A DNA stretch of 5,449 bases from Spirochaetales bacterium (GTDB lineage: Bacteria > Spirochaetota > Spirochaetia > DSM-16054 > Sediminispirochaetaceae), in the NCBI GenBank assembly GCA_021767325.1, contig JAASTM010000199.1, positions 1 through 5,449 on the forward strand. Direction: 5' to 3'. The notes under the pieces are model-generated. The model saw only the letters and a list, made by a program, of their open reading frames with translations. It had not been told where the DNA came from and searched no databases. The position numbers were made by a program, and so were the translations under genes. Shown here piece after piece: positions 1 to 5,133 of the stretch; positions within the stretch are counted from its first letter, which is position 1; each line of letters begins with the position of its first letter.

Positions 1-377
1 AATGCCTGGCTTACCCTTCGATCTACCTCCTCCGGTGACAGACGCAGGTTCTGCGGGCCGAATGCAATATCCTGGCGCACCGTCTGGCCGACAATCTGAC
101 TGTCGGCATCTTGAAACACCAGTCCTACGGTTCGCCGGGCGTACTGCGGGTTTACATCTGTAGGCTGTCCATTGATTTTCACACTGCCGCTGGTCGGCAG
201 ATAGAGCGCATTCAAATGTCGCGAGAAGACCGTCTTGCCGGAACCGTTTCGTCCGGCACAGAGTAAGAACTCACCTTTCTTTACACGTAAATCTATTCCA
301 TCGAGTGCGATGGTGCCGTCTCGAAACGAATGCCGCAGTTCTGAGACCTCAATAGCCGGAAGTGAATCGGAGGCCAC
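1..377 (-). CDS. bioM: Biotin ECF transporter ATPase BioM/EcfA, N-terminal part (runs off left edge)
   Basis: ATP-binding subunit of an energy-coupling-factor ABC importer, which hydrolyses ATP on the cytoplasmic face to power uptake of the vitamin bound by the adjacent BioY. The 125 visible residues begin MASDSLPAIEVSELRHSF. They contain a Walker A loop GRNGSGKT at residues 42-49 and a Q-loop region VFQDADSQIVGQTV at 87-100, typical of the EcfA/CbiO/BioM ATPases. The ABC signature, Walker B and switch histidine of a normal protein of about 230 residues would lie beyond the left edge. The start is a GTG at 377-375, two bases after the bioY stop, with a GGAG (complement of 386-389) 8 nt upstream inside the bioY end. 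The symbol bioM rests on linkage to bioY; a general EcfA shared by several vitamin binders is the alternative. Confidence 0.9.
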   Translation of the reverse strand, partial: MASDSLPAIEVSELRHSFRDGTIALDGIDLRVKKGEFLLCAGRNGSGKTVFSRHLNALYLPTSGSVKINGQPTDVNPQYARRTVGLVFQDADSQIVGQTVRQDIAFGPQNLRLSPEEVDRRVSQA

Positions 378-379
378 AC

Positions 380-934
380 CTATCGCTCCGCGTGCAGAAA
401 CTCGTCGACTCTGTCTGCGAATCCGCGGCCTACCAACACAGCCACTACTATCTTCAGCAGGTCTCCCGGCAGAAAGGGCAGCAGTCCTGCTGTAACCGCT
501 GTATTCCAGTTCATTTGAGTCGCGAACTTGAGCCAGGGAACTCCCAGCAGGTAAATACATGCTGTTCCGGCCAAAAGCGCCGCAATGACCCTTGTAACGC
601 GCGGACTGAGAGAACGGTTTCGCGGCCGGGCTACCAGGCCGGTTACCACTACTGCCGGTAGATATGACAGGAGATAGCCGCCGGTGGGTCCGAAGAAGTG
701 GGCGATACCGCCGGTACCGCCGGCAAAAACAGGCAGACCGAGTGCACCTAGAAACAGGTACACGAAGACACTGGAGAGCGCGAGTTTACTGCCGAGCAGC
801 AGTGCGCTCAGTAACACAAAGAAATTTTGGAGTACGATCGGTACCGGACCGATCGGGATAGAGATATATGCACCGATTGCTATCAGGGCCGTAAACCCGG
901 CCGCAGCAACGGTTGCGCGGATGTTGTAAGTCAT
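380..934 (-). CDS. bioY: Biotin transporter substrate-binding protein BioY
   Basis: Integral membrane S-component that binds biotin for uptake, alone or with the BioM/BioN ECF module. The 184-residue length is normal for the family. The sequence is almost entirely hydrophobic, with about six membrane segments. Family motifs are all present: GPVPIVLQN at 29-37, GALGLPVFAGGTGG at 63-76, GPTGGYL at 82-88, YLLGVPWL at 128-135 and LPGDLLK at 155-161; the Asp158 and Lys161 of the last motif correspond to the conserved D/K pair placed at the biotin site in BioY structures (from memory of the family). The ATG at 934 overlaps the TGA stop of the upstream receiver gene (ATGA), and an AGGAG (complement of 940-944) sits inside the receiver's 3' end, so translation of the two is probably coupled. 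The ATPase gene follows after 2 bp. Confidence 0.95.
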   Translation of the reverse strand: MTYNIRATVAAAGFTALIAIGAYISIPIGPVPIVLQNFFVLLSALLLGSKLALSSVFVYLFLGALGLPVFAGGTGGIAHFFGPTGGYLLSYLPAVVVTGLVARPRNRSLSPRVTRVIAALLAGTACIYLLGVPWLKFATQMNWNTAVTAGLLPFLPGDLLKIVVAVLVGRGFADRVDEFLHAER

Positions 935-1293
935 GAAAGCTCCTGAACCAGTTGTATCATTTCATCAATATCGAAGGGCTTGGAGAGCACTCGGTCGACA
1001 TTGAATTGTTGTGCTAAGCCTTGGATTGCATCGGCTTTCGTTTCGATTTTACCGGAAATCGCCACTATTTTAATATCGCGGCTGGAGTCCCGGATTTCCA
1101 TCAAGGTTTCGATACCGCCTTTCTGCGGCATAACCAGGTCTATTATGGCTACATCGATGGGGTTCGTTTTAACATACTCAATCGCCTCGTTACCGTTGTC
1201 GAAATCTACAACTTTATGTCCGTGCGGGCTGAGTGCCGTTTTGATCAGTTCGCGGATATATACTTCATCATCTACTACAAGAATATTGGCCAT
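931..1293 (-). CDS. Single-domain response regulator (CheY-like receiver) inside the biotin operon
   Basis: A 120-residue stand-alone receiver domain, expected to be phosphorylated by a histidine kinase and to act by protein contact, since no DNA-binding or enzymatic output domain is attached. Visible landmarks are the acidic pair D8-D9 in ILVVDDE, the phospho-acceptor D52 in AIIDLVMPQKGG, the switch residue S80 in VAISGK and the conserved K105 in LSKPFD, so all catalytic positions are intact. I chose the ATG at 1293 because it gives the standard MANILVVDDE beginning and has GGAG (complement of 1300-1303) 6 nt upstream; an in-frame ATG at 1344 would add 17 residues foreign to the fold and overlap the upstream gene. 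It lies 16 bp after the LOG-family gene and overlaps bioY by 4 bp. No cognate kinase is in view, so the pathway controlled is unknown. Confidence 0.93.
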   Translation of the reverse strand: MANILVVDDEVYIRELIKTALSPHGHKVVDFDNGNEAIEYVKTNPIDVAIIDLVMPQKGGIETLMEIRDSSRDIKIVAISGKIETKADAIQGLAQQFNVDRVLSKPFDIDEMIQLVQELS

Positions 1294-1299
1294 TGTGTG

Positions 1300-1303
1300 C
1301 TCC
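1300..1303 (-). promoter_or_regulatory. Ribosome binding site that fixes the receiver start
   Basis: Read on the minus strand this is GGAG, 6 nt before the ATG at 1293. It lies in the 16-bp gap after the LOG-family stop. It supports the shorter, 120-residue receiver over the start at 1344. Confidence 0.75.
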
Positions 1304-1309
1304 AGGGTT

Positions 1310-1849
1310 TTAGCTGTTGTTCTCAATGTAATCCAGTATATCACACACTTTTTCGGTTATACAAAATGAATCCCGCCAGTCGGCAGAAAGAAAGGTCTCG
1401 TGGGAAAGAAAGTTAAAAAATGCAAACATCTGATTATAGAAACCGGCGGTATTCAGCAGACCGATCGGGCGCGGATCATCATCGCGGAACTTCGCGGCCG
1501 CGACTTCGAAGAATTCCTCCATGGTTCCCCATCCGCCAGGAAGAATGACGAAAGCGTCGGACCGCTTCATCATTATCTCTTTTCGTTCATGAATGGTTTC
1601 CGTAATTATAAGCTCATCCACTTTGTCGAAGCGCTGTTCTTTCGCCCGCAGATATTCGGGGATTACACCGGTAACTTTGCCCCCTGACTGCAGCGCGGAT
1701 TGAGCAACTTCGCGCATCAGGCCTACATTTCCGCCGCCGAAGATCAAGTGGTGGTTACGGGTTGCTATCTGCTGACCCAACTCTTCGGCTGCGATTTTGT
1801 ATATGAAGGGGGTTGAATCACTGGAAGAACAAAAAACACAAATATTCAT
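1310..1849 (-). CDS. LOG-family protein (cytokinin riboside 5'-monophosphate phosphoribohydrolase-like)
   Basis: A 179-residue Rossmann-fold protein of the LOG / TIGR00730 family, whose studied members cleave the N-glycosidic bond of (cytokinin) nucleoside 5'-monophosphates to release the base and ribose phosphate. In ordinary bacteria the physiological substrate is often simply AMP or another purine nucleotide. Landmarks are the N-terminal MNICVFCSSS strand, GGGNVGLM at 38-45, the HERKEIMMKRSDAF segment at 87-100 containing the conserved Arg, and the family hallmark PGGWGTMEE at 104-112 (pattern PGGxGTxxE, with the catalytic Glu at 112). Length is normal. The ATG at 1849 has AGGGAG (complement of 1855-1860) 5 nt upstream. 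It is the first gene of the minus-strand unit that continues into the receiver, bioY and bioM. The substrate cannot be decided from sequence, and the link to biotin uptake is unclear. Confidence 0.92.
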   Translation of the reverse strand: MNICVFCSSSDSTPFIYKIAAEELGQQIATRNHHLIFGGGNVGLMREVAQSALQSGGKVTGVIPEYLRAKEQRFDKVDELIITETIHERKEIMMKRSDAFVILPGGWGTMEEFFEVAAAKFRDDDPRPIGLLNTAGFYNQMFAFFNFLSHETFLSADWRDSFCITEKVCDILDYIENNS

Positions 1850-1880
1850 AAAATCTCCCTCAATTGGGTATTGAAGCCAA

Positions 1881-1909
1881 ATAGTAGCATACTTGATGGT
1901 TTAAATAAA
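1881..1909 (-). promoter_or_regulatory. Tentative promoter of the LOG-receiver-bioY-bioM unit
   Basis: On the minus strand a -10-like TACTAT (complement of 1881-1886) is preceded after 17 nt by a poor -35-like TTTATT (complement of 1904-1909). An overlapping TATGCT (complement of 1886-1891) is an alternative -10. Both matches are weak. The support is mainly the position, about 30 bp upstream of the LOG-family ATG in a divergent intergenic region. Confidence 0.3.
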
Positions 1910-1929
1910 GAACAGACCCGCCGCTCATA

Positions 1930-1958
1930 CCCCGGGCACCCGGGCACCCCGGGCACCC
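1930..1958. repeat. GC-only short tandem repeat (three units of CCCCGGGCA) with G-quadruplex pattern
   Basis: The stretch consists of CCCCGGGCA, CCCGGGCA, CCCCGGGCA and a final CCC, so it is three units of 8-9 bp with one C missing in the middle. Read on the minus strand it gives four G runs of 3, 4, 3 and 4, separated each time by TGCCC, which fits the standard G3+N1-7 quadruplex rule. It contains three CCCGGG palindromes. It lies in AT-richer flanks, 8 bp upstream of the -35 hexamer for the DUF47/PiT pair, so it could affect that promoter or vary in copy number by slippage. Confidence 0.85.
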
Positions 1959-1966
1959 AAAATGGC

Positions 1967-1996
1967 TTGTCAAAAGCTGCTGAACCGGGATACACT
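1967..1996 (+). promoter_or_regulatory. Sigma-70-like promoter for the DUF47-PiT operon
   Basis: TTGTCA at 1967-1972 (five of six matches to TTGACA) is followed after 18 nt by TACACT at 1991-1996 (four of six to TATAAT). This predicts a transcript start near 2003 and a leader of about 40 nt before the ATG at 2043. A strong GGAGGT ribosome binding site at 2032-2037 sits 5 nt before that ATG. No 11-bp PhoB-type direct repeat is recognisable. Confidence 0.6.
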
Positions 1997-2042
1997 ATTA
2001 TTTTGGTCGTTATTGTAGCTGAAAGCGGAACGGAGGTGCGCT

Positions 2043-2693
2043 ATGAGCAAGCTTTTCAAGCAGACAACTTACTTAGTGGCGGATATCGATACCTTTCTCG
2101 ACAATATTTCAAAAGCAGGCATCCTGTTCGGTTTGGCTTTGCGGGAGTATCTGGAGGATGAACTCGACCGGTTTCATGCCCGTCTGGATGAAATTGCAGA
2201 ACTCGAATCGGATTCCGACGATCTGCGCCGGGAAATCCGGCATAAGCTGTATTCGAAAATGCTGATTCCGGAATCCCGGGGTGATGTGTTAAGTGTGCTC
2301 GAGAACATCGACAATGTCATTGATACTACTAAAAAGATCGTATTTCAGATAGATATCGAAAAGCCGCGTATATGCGAATCCTTGAAGAGGGATTTTCAGG
2401 AACTGAGCATGACCAGTCAAAGTGCCCTCGATTTTACCGTGAAGGCTGCCCGTGCTTTTTTCAAGGACAGCTCAATCATCAATGATTTCGTACACAAAGT
2501 CTATTTTTATGAGCACGAGGCGGACAAAATCGAAGAGTTGATTAAACGAAAAGTGTTTTCATCAGAAGATGTCACCGAACTGGCCGAGAGGATGCATATA
2601 CGCGATTTCGCCACCTATGTGGCCAAACTCTCAGATGAGTCACAGGCTGTGTGTGAGCGTATCTCCGTAGCCGCTATCAAACGCAGTCTGTAG
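2043..2693 (+). CDS. DUF47 / PhoU-like accessory protein of the PiT phosphate transporter
   Basis: A 216-residue cytoplasmic, all-helical, charged protein of the DUF47 (TIGR00153, PhoU-related) family. Members are regularly encoded next to PiT transporters and are thought to regulate or assist them. PhoU-type metal-binding-like E/D-xxx-D motifs are visible: ELESDSDDL around residues 53-61 and EHEAD at 157-161. The family-typical segment IPESRGDVLSVLENIDNVID lies at 75-94. There is no signal peptide or membrane segment. Length is normal for the family. The ATG at 2043 has an excellent GGAGGT site 5 nt upstream. The PiT gene starts 30 bp after the stop in the same direction, so the two form an operon. 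The exact biochemical role of the family is not settled. Confidence 0.93.
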   Translation: MSKLFKQTTYLVADIDTFLDNISKAGILFGLALREYLEDELDRFHARLDEIAELESDSDDLRREIRHKLYSKMLIPESRGDVLSVLENIDNVIDTTKKIVFQIDIEKPRICESLKRDFQELSMTSQSALDFTVKAARAFFKDSSIINDFVHKVYFYEHEADKIEELIKRKVFSSEDVTELAERMHIRDFATYVAKLSDESQAVCERISVAAIKRSL

Positions 2694-2723
2694 TATAGCC
2701 TTTTCAGGAAAGCGAGGCATTTC

Positions 2724-3770
2724 GTGGGATCTTTATTCATCTTTCTTTCAGGGGGACTGTTTCTAGGATGGTCCCTTGGAGCCAATGATGCGGCTAATGT
2801 GTTCGGCACGGCCGTGGCCACCCGGATGGTACGCTTCTCGATGGCTGCGGTTATCGCCAGCCTGGCGGTCATAACCGGAGCAGTGTTCGCCGGTGCCGGC
2901 GCGGCCGGAACTCTGGGTCGTCTTGGGGCAATTACTGCACTGCCCGGTGCCTTTACCGTGACGCTGGCAGCTGCCTTGAGTGTGTTTACCATGACGCGGG
3001 CCGGGCTTCCGGTGTCCACCAGTCAGTCTATAGTCGGCGGAATTATCGGCTGGAATATCTACGCCGATCATGCTCTCAACTATACCGTATTGAGCAAAAT
3101 TGTACTGAGCTGGATCTCCAGCCCCATTATTGCGGCCTGTTTCGGATTCCTGCTCTATTTTCTGGTTCGCTTTATAATCAAGCATATCAGCATTCACATC
3201 CTTCGCAGGGATCTCTATACTCGCATTGCCCTGATCATCAGCGGCGCCTTCGGGGCCTACAGTCTGGGCGCCAATAATATCGGTAATGTGATGGGGGTCT
3301 TCGTCCCCATCAGCCCCTTTCCGAGTGTTGATTTTATCGGGGGCTGGGGTTTGTCAGGGGTTCAATTGCTATTTCTGTTGGGAGCGCTGGCGATTTCGGT
3401 CGGTATTTTTACTTACTCGAAGCGGGTCATGGAGACGGTCGGGTCGGATATCTTCAAGTTATCGCCGATTACTGCATTTATTGTAGTCTTATCCTCAGCG
3501 CTAGTCCTGTTCCTCTTCGCCTCAGAAGGTTTACACGACTGGCTTGTGCGTAACGGCCTACCGGCCCTTCCGCTGGTGCCTATCTCCAGTTCGCAGGCGG
3601 TAGTCGGGTCGGTTCTCGGTATCGGTATGGCCCGGGGTATGCAGAACATCCGTTTCAAACTGGTGGGTAAAATCGGAATGGGGTGGATAGCCACCCCATT
3701 AGTAGCTGGTGCAGTCTGTTATTTTCTACTCTTTTTTATGGACAATCTGTTTTTGCTCACGGTCAAATAA
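2724..3770 (+). CDS. pit: PiT-family inorganic phosphate transporter
   Basis: A 348-residue polytopic inner-membrane protein expected to import phosphate with a coupling cation (H+ or Na+). It shows the inverted two-repeat organisation of the family: repeat 1 has GANDAANVFG at 19-28 and PVSTSQSIVGGIIG at 96-109, and repeat 2 has GANNIGNVMG at 182-191 and PISSSQAVVGSVLG from 286. About ten membrane segments can be seen, with only a short polar linker around 153-167, so this is a short PiT without the large central loop. In repeat 2 the usual Asp of the GAND signature is Asn185. The start is GTG at 2724, with GAGG at 2714-2717 six nt upstream. The neighbouring DUF47 gene supports phosphate as substrate, though sulfate-permease relatives exist. 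The 3' end overlaps the convergent sufS gene by 8 bp. Confidence 0.93.
   Translation: MGSLFIFLSGGLFLGWSLGANDAANVFGTAVATRMVRFSMAAVIASLAVITGAVFAGAGAAGTLGRLGAITALPGAFTVTLAAALSVFTMTRAGLPVSTSQSIVGGIIGWNIYADHALNYTVLSKIVLSWISSPIIAACFGFLLYFLVRFIIKHISIHILRRDLYTRIALIISGAFGAYSLGANNIGNVMGVFVPISPFPSVDFIGGWGLSGVQLLFLLGALAISVGIFTYSKRVMETVGSDIFKLSPITAFIVVLSSALVLFLFASEGLHDWLVRNGLPALPLVPISSSQAVVGSVLGIGMARGMQNIRFKLVGKIGMGWIATPLVAGAVCYFLLFFMDNLFLLTVK
3677..3700 (-). terminator. Perfect stem-loop within pit 3' end; possible terminator for the convergent sufS transcript
   Basis: The arms AATGGGGTGG (3677-3686) and CCACCCCATT (3691-3700) are perfectly complementary over 10 bp, with a 4-nt ATAG loop. It lies within pit codons of about residues 318-326. 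On the minus strand the stem begins 62 nt after the sufS stop and is followed by CCGATTTTACC, a weak U-tract. On the plus strand no U-tract follows, so minus-strand termination is the better guess. The symmetry may be a coincidence of codons for GMGWIATPL. Confidence 0.4.
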
Positions 3771-4995
3771 AGAGCTGGATTGCCTCAGTAACCGCTTTGA
3801 ACAGCCTGTCGATTTCATCCTCGGTGTTGTAGAATGCGAAGGTGGCCCTTACGGTACCGTAACTGCCCATAGCCTCTACATAGGGTTGGGCGCAGTGGAA
3901 ACCGGCGCGGACCGCTATTCCGTGCTCGTTGAGCACTGTTCCCAGGTCGTGCGGATGGATATTCTCAATATTGAAAGAGAATACCGAGCCCTGACGACCG
4001 GTGTCCAGCGGACCGAATACACGCATTCCCCCGATTCCCTCCGACCGCTGCAGGGCGTAATCCATCAGGGCTTTCTCCCGGGCCTTGATGGCAGACATGC
4101 CAAGGGTGTTGATGTACTGAATAGCCGCCGAGAGACCCAGCGCACCGGCAATATGCGGGGTTCCGGCCTCCAGACGGTAAGGAGGCTCCCGGAAGGATGT
4201 TTTCTCCTTCTTGACATCGAGAATCATGTCTCCGCCGCTGATAAAGGGTGACATGGATTCGAGGATTTCGCGCGTGCCGTATAACACGCCTATACCGGTG
4301 GGACCGTAAAGTTTATGGCCTGAAAAAACCAGAAAGTCGGCATCGAGCTTCTGTACATCTACATGGTCATGAACCGCGAATTGAGCCGCGTCTATGAGGA
4401 CTTTGGCACCAACCGCCCGGGCCGCCTGCACCAGCTTTGAAACCGGAGTCTCTGCACCGGTTACGTTGGACATAGCGGTGAAGGCCACCAACTTTGTTTT
4501 CGGACCGATGATTTCAGATAAATTATCTGTCTGCAGAGTCCCGTCCTTGGGGTCAATAGGTATAAACTTTAAGACAGCGGATTTGCGCTGGGCCAACTGC
4601 TGCCAGGGGACCAGGTTGGCATGATGTTCCATCTCCGTAATAACGATCTCGTCACCGGCATTGATATGCGTATCTCCCCAACCGAAAGCTACGGTATTGA
4701 TAGATTCGGTTGTTCCGTGGGTAAGAACAATCTCTTCGTCGGAAGCTGCATTTATGAAAGCCGCAACATGAGTTCGACAGGCCTCAAAGAGTTCTGTCGT
4801 TTTTTCACTCAACTCGTAGATCCCGCGATGGATATTGCAGGATGAGTTTCGGTAATAGTTCTCGATAGCATCGATAACCGGCTTGGGTGTGAGCCCGGTA
4901 GCTCCATTGTCAAAATATGCCAGGGGATGGCCCTTCATCTGGGTAGTGAGTACCGGGAAGTCTGAGCGAACATTCGTTATATCTATAGTTTTCAT
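3763..4995 (-). CDS. sufS: SufS-type (group II) cysteine desulfurase
   Basis: PLP-dependent cytosolic enzyme that converts cysteine to alanine and holds the sulfur as an enzyme persulfide for Fe-S cluster assembly. The 410 residues match the family length. Recognisable parts are DNGATG at 29-34, the PLP-phosphate loop THGTTES at 92-98, EMEHHANLVPW at 121-131 with the ring-stacking His124, DAAQ at 202-205, the Schiff-base Lys228 in SGHKLYGPTG, the persulfide Cys368 in RAGFHCAQP and the substrate-binding Arg383 in TVRATFAFYNT. The short RxGxHCAxP catalytic loop marks group II (SufS/Csd) over IscS/NifS. His93 replaces the more common Arg of the RGTTE motif. The ATG at 4995 has an AAAGGA site about 9 nt upstream. 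No sufBCD or sufU/E gene is in view, so a stand-alone Csd-like role is possible. Confidence 0.94.
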   Translation of the reverse strand: MKTIDITNVRSDFPVLTTQMKGHPLAYFDNGATGLTPKPVIDAIENYYRNSSCNIHRGIYELSEKTTELFEACRTHVAAFINAASDEEIVLTHGTTESINTVAFGWGDTHINAGDEIVITEMEHHANLVPWQQLAQRKSAVLKFIPIDPKDGTLQTDNLSEIIGPKTKLVAFTAMSNVTGAETPVSKLVQAARAVGAKVLIDAAQFAVHDHVDVQKLDADFLVFSGHKLYGPTGIGVLYGTREILESMSPFISGGDMILDVKKEKTSFREPPYRLEAGTPHIAGALGLSAAIQYINTLGMSAIKAREKALMDYALQRSEGIGGMRVFGPLDTGRQGSVFSFNIENIHPHDLGTVLNEHGIAVRAGFHCAQPYVEAMGSYGTVRATFAFYNTEDEIDRLFKAVTEAIQLFI

Positions 4996-5015
4996 TGTTT
5001 TTTCCTTTCACTCCT

Positions 5016-5043
5016 ACTATACAATATGTAAGAACTGCCGCAA
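5016..5043 (-). promoter_or_regulatory. Probable sufS promoter
   Basis: On the minus strand TATAGT (complement of 5016-5021; five of six to TATAAT) is preceded after 16 nt by TTGCGG (complement of 5038-5043; three of six to TTGACA). Transcription would begin near 5009, giving a leader of about 14 nt before the sufS ATG. The -10 is good and the -35 is poor, as expected if an activator helps. Confidence 0.45.
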
Positions 5044-5061
5044 AGGGTATTCTGTTTATAT

Positions 5062-5092
5062 TACAAAAATAGTAATAAATATTATTTTTGTA
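5062..5092. promoter_or_regulatory. 31-bp near-perfect palindrome between sufS and the receiver gene; candidate operator
   Basis: Centred on base 5077, 13 of 15 symmetrical pairs match, and the outer 10 (TACAAAAATA at 5062-5071 and TATTTTTGTA-type partner at 5083-5092) are perfect. It lies about 20 bp upstream of the proposed sufS -35 and about 40 bp upstream of the receiver ATG, so one bound protein could affect both divergent genes. The central 15 bp (5070-5084) fit the 7-1-7 layout of Fur/PerR boxes loosely. The AT-richness makes part of the symmetry easy to get by chance. Confidence 0.5.
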
Positions 5093-5094
5093 CA

Positions 5095-5107
5095 GGTGTA
5101 GCACACC
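5095..5107. repeat. Short inverted repeat GGTGT-AGC-ACACC
   Basis: Perfect 5-bp arms with a 3-nt centre, 27 bp upstream of the receiver ATG and directly beside the larger palindrome. By position it would cover the -35 region of a promoter using the TATAGT at 5122-5127, so it could be an operator. It is short enough to be chance. Confidence 0.3.
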
Positions 5108-5121
5108 GGAATCTCATTTCT

Positions 5122-5127
5122 TATAGT
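5122..5127 (+). promoter_or_regulatory. -10-like hexamer immediately before the receiver ATG
   Basis: TATAGT matches five of six bases of TATAAT and ends 6 nt before the ATG at 5134. If used, transcription would start at or next to the ATG and the mRNA would be leaderless. No convincing -35 is seen 16-18 nt upstream. Confidence 0.35.
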
Positions 5128-5133
5128 AGTGGT

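Noticed and set aside
835..855. Perfect 8-bp inverted repeat (CGATCGGT / ACCGATCG) inside bioY
   Set aside because: It falls in codons for the conserved IPIGPVPIV motif, where repeated Ile/Pro/Gly codons create symmetry. No regulatory context is visible.
1294..1344. Longer receiver start at 1344
   Set aside because: It would add 17 residues before the conserved MANILVVDDE start and overlap the LOG-family gene; the ATG at 1293 has a good GGAG site.
1850..2042. Riboswitch or PhoB box in the divergent spacer
   Set aside because: The predicted leaders are too short for a riboswitch and no PhoB-type 11-bp direct repeats are visible.
1871..2161. Plus-strand open frame across the 1850-2042 spacer into the DUF47 gene
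   Set aside because: It reads through the GC repeat and the promoter, overlaps the real gene in another frame, and resembles nothing.
2763..3197. Minus-strand open frame opposite pit
   Set aside because: Low-complexity Gly/His/Arg-rich shadow of membrane-protein codons, with no family resemblance.
3849..3862. Perfect 14-bp palindrome TTACGGTACCGTAA in sufS
   Set aside because: It encodes part of the conserved SYGTVRA stretch and has no loop, so it cannot form an ordinary RNA hairpin. Chance within codons is sufficient.
3709..4251. Open frame of 180 codons on the plus strand opposite sufS
   Set aside because: It is the antisense shadow of a clear cysteine desulfurase, shows no recognisable domain, and starts inside pit.
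1..4995. Functional link between biotin uptake and sufS (biotin synthase needs Fe-S clusters)
   Set aside because: The genes are in separate units with the phosphate operon between them, and no bio biosynthesis gene is present.
4910..5104. Small minus-strand open frame of 64 codons spanning the sufS start and the palindrome
   Set aside because: It is out of frame with sufS, lacks a ribosome binding site and covers the regulatory spacer.
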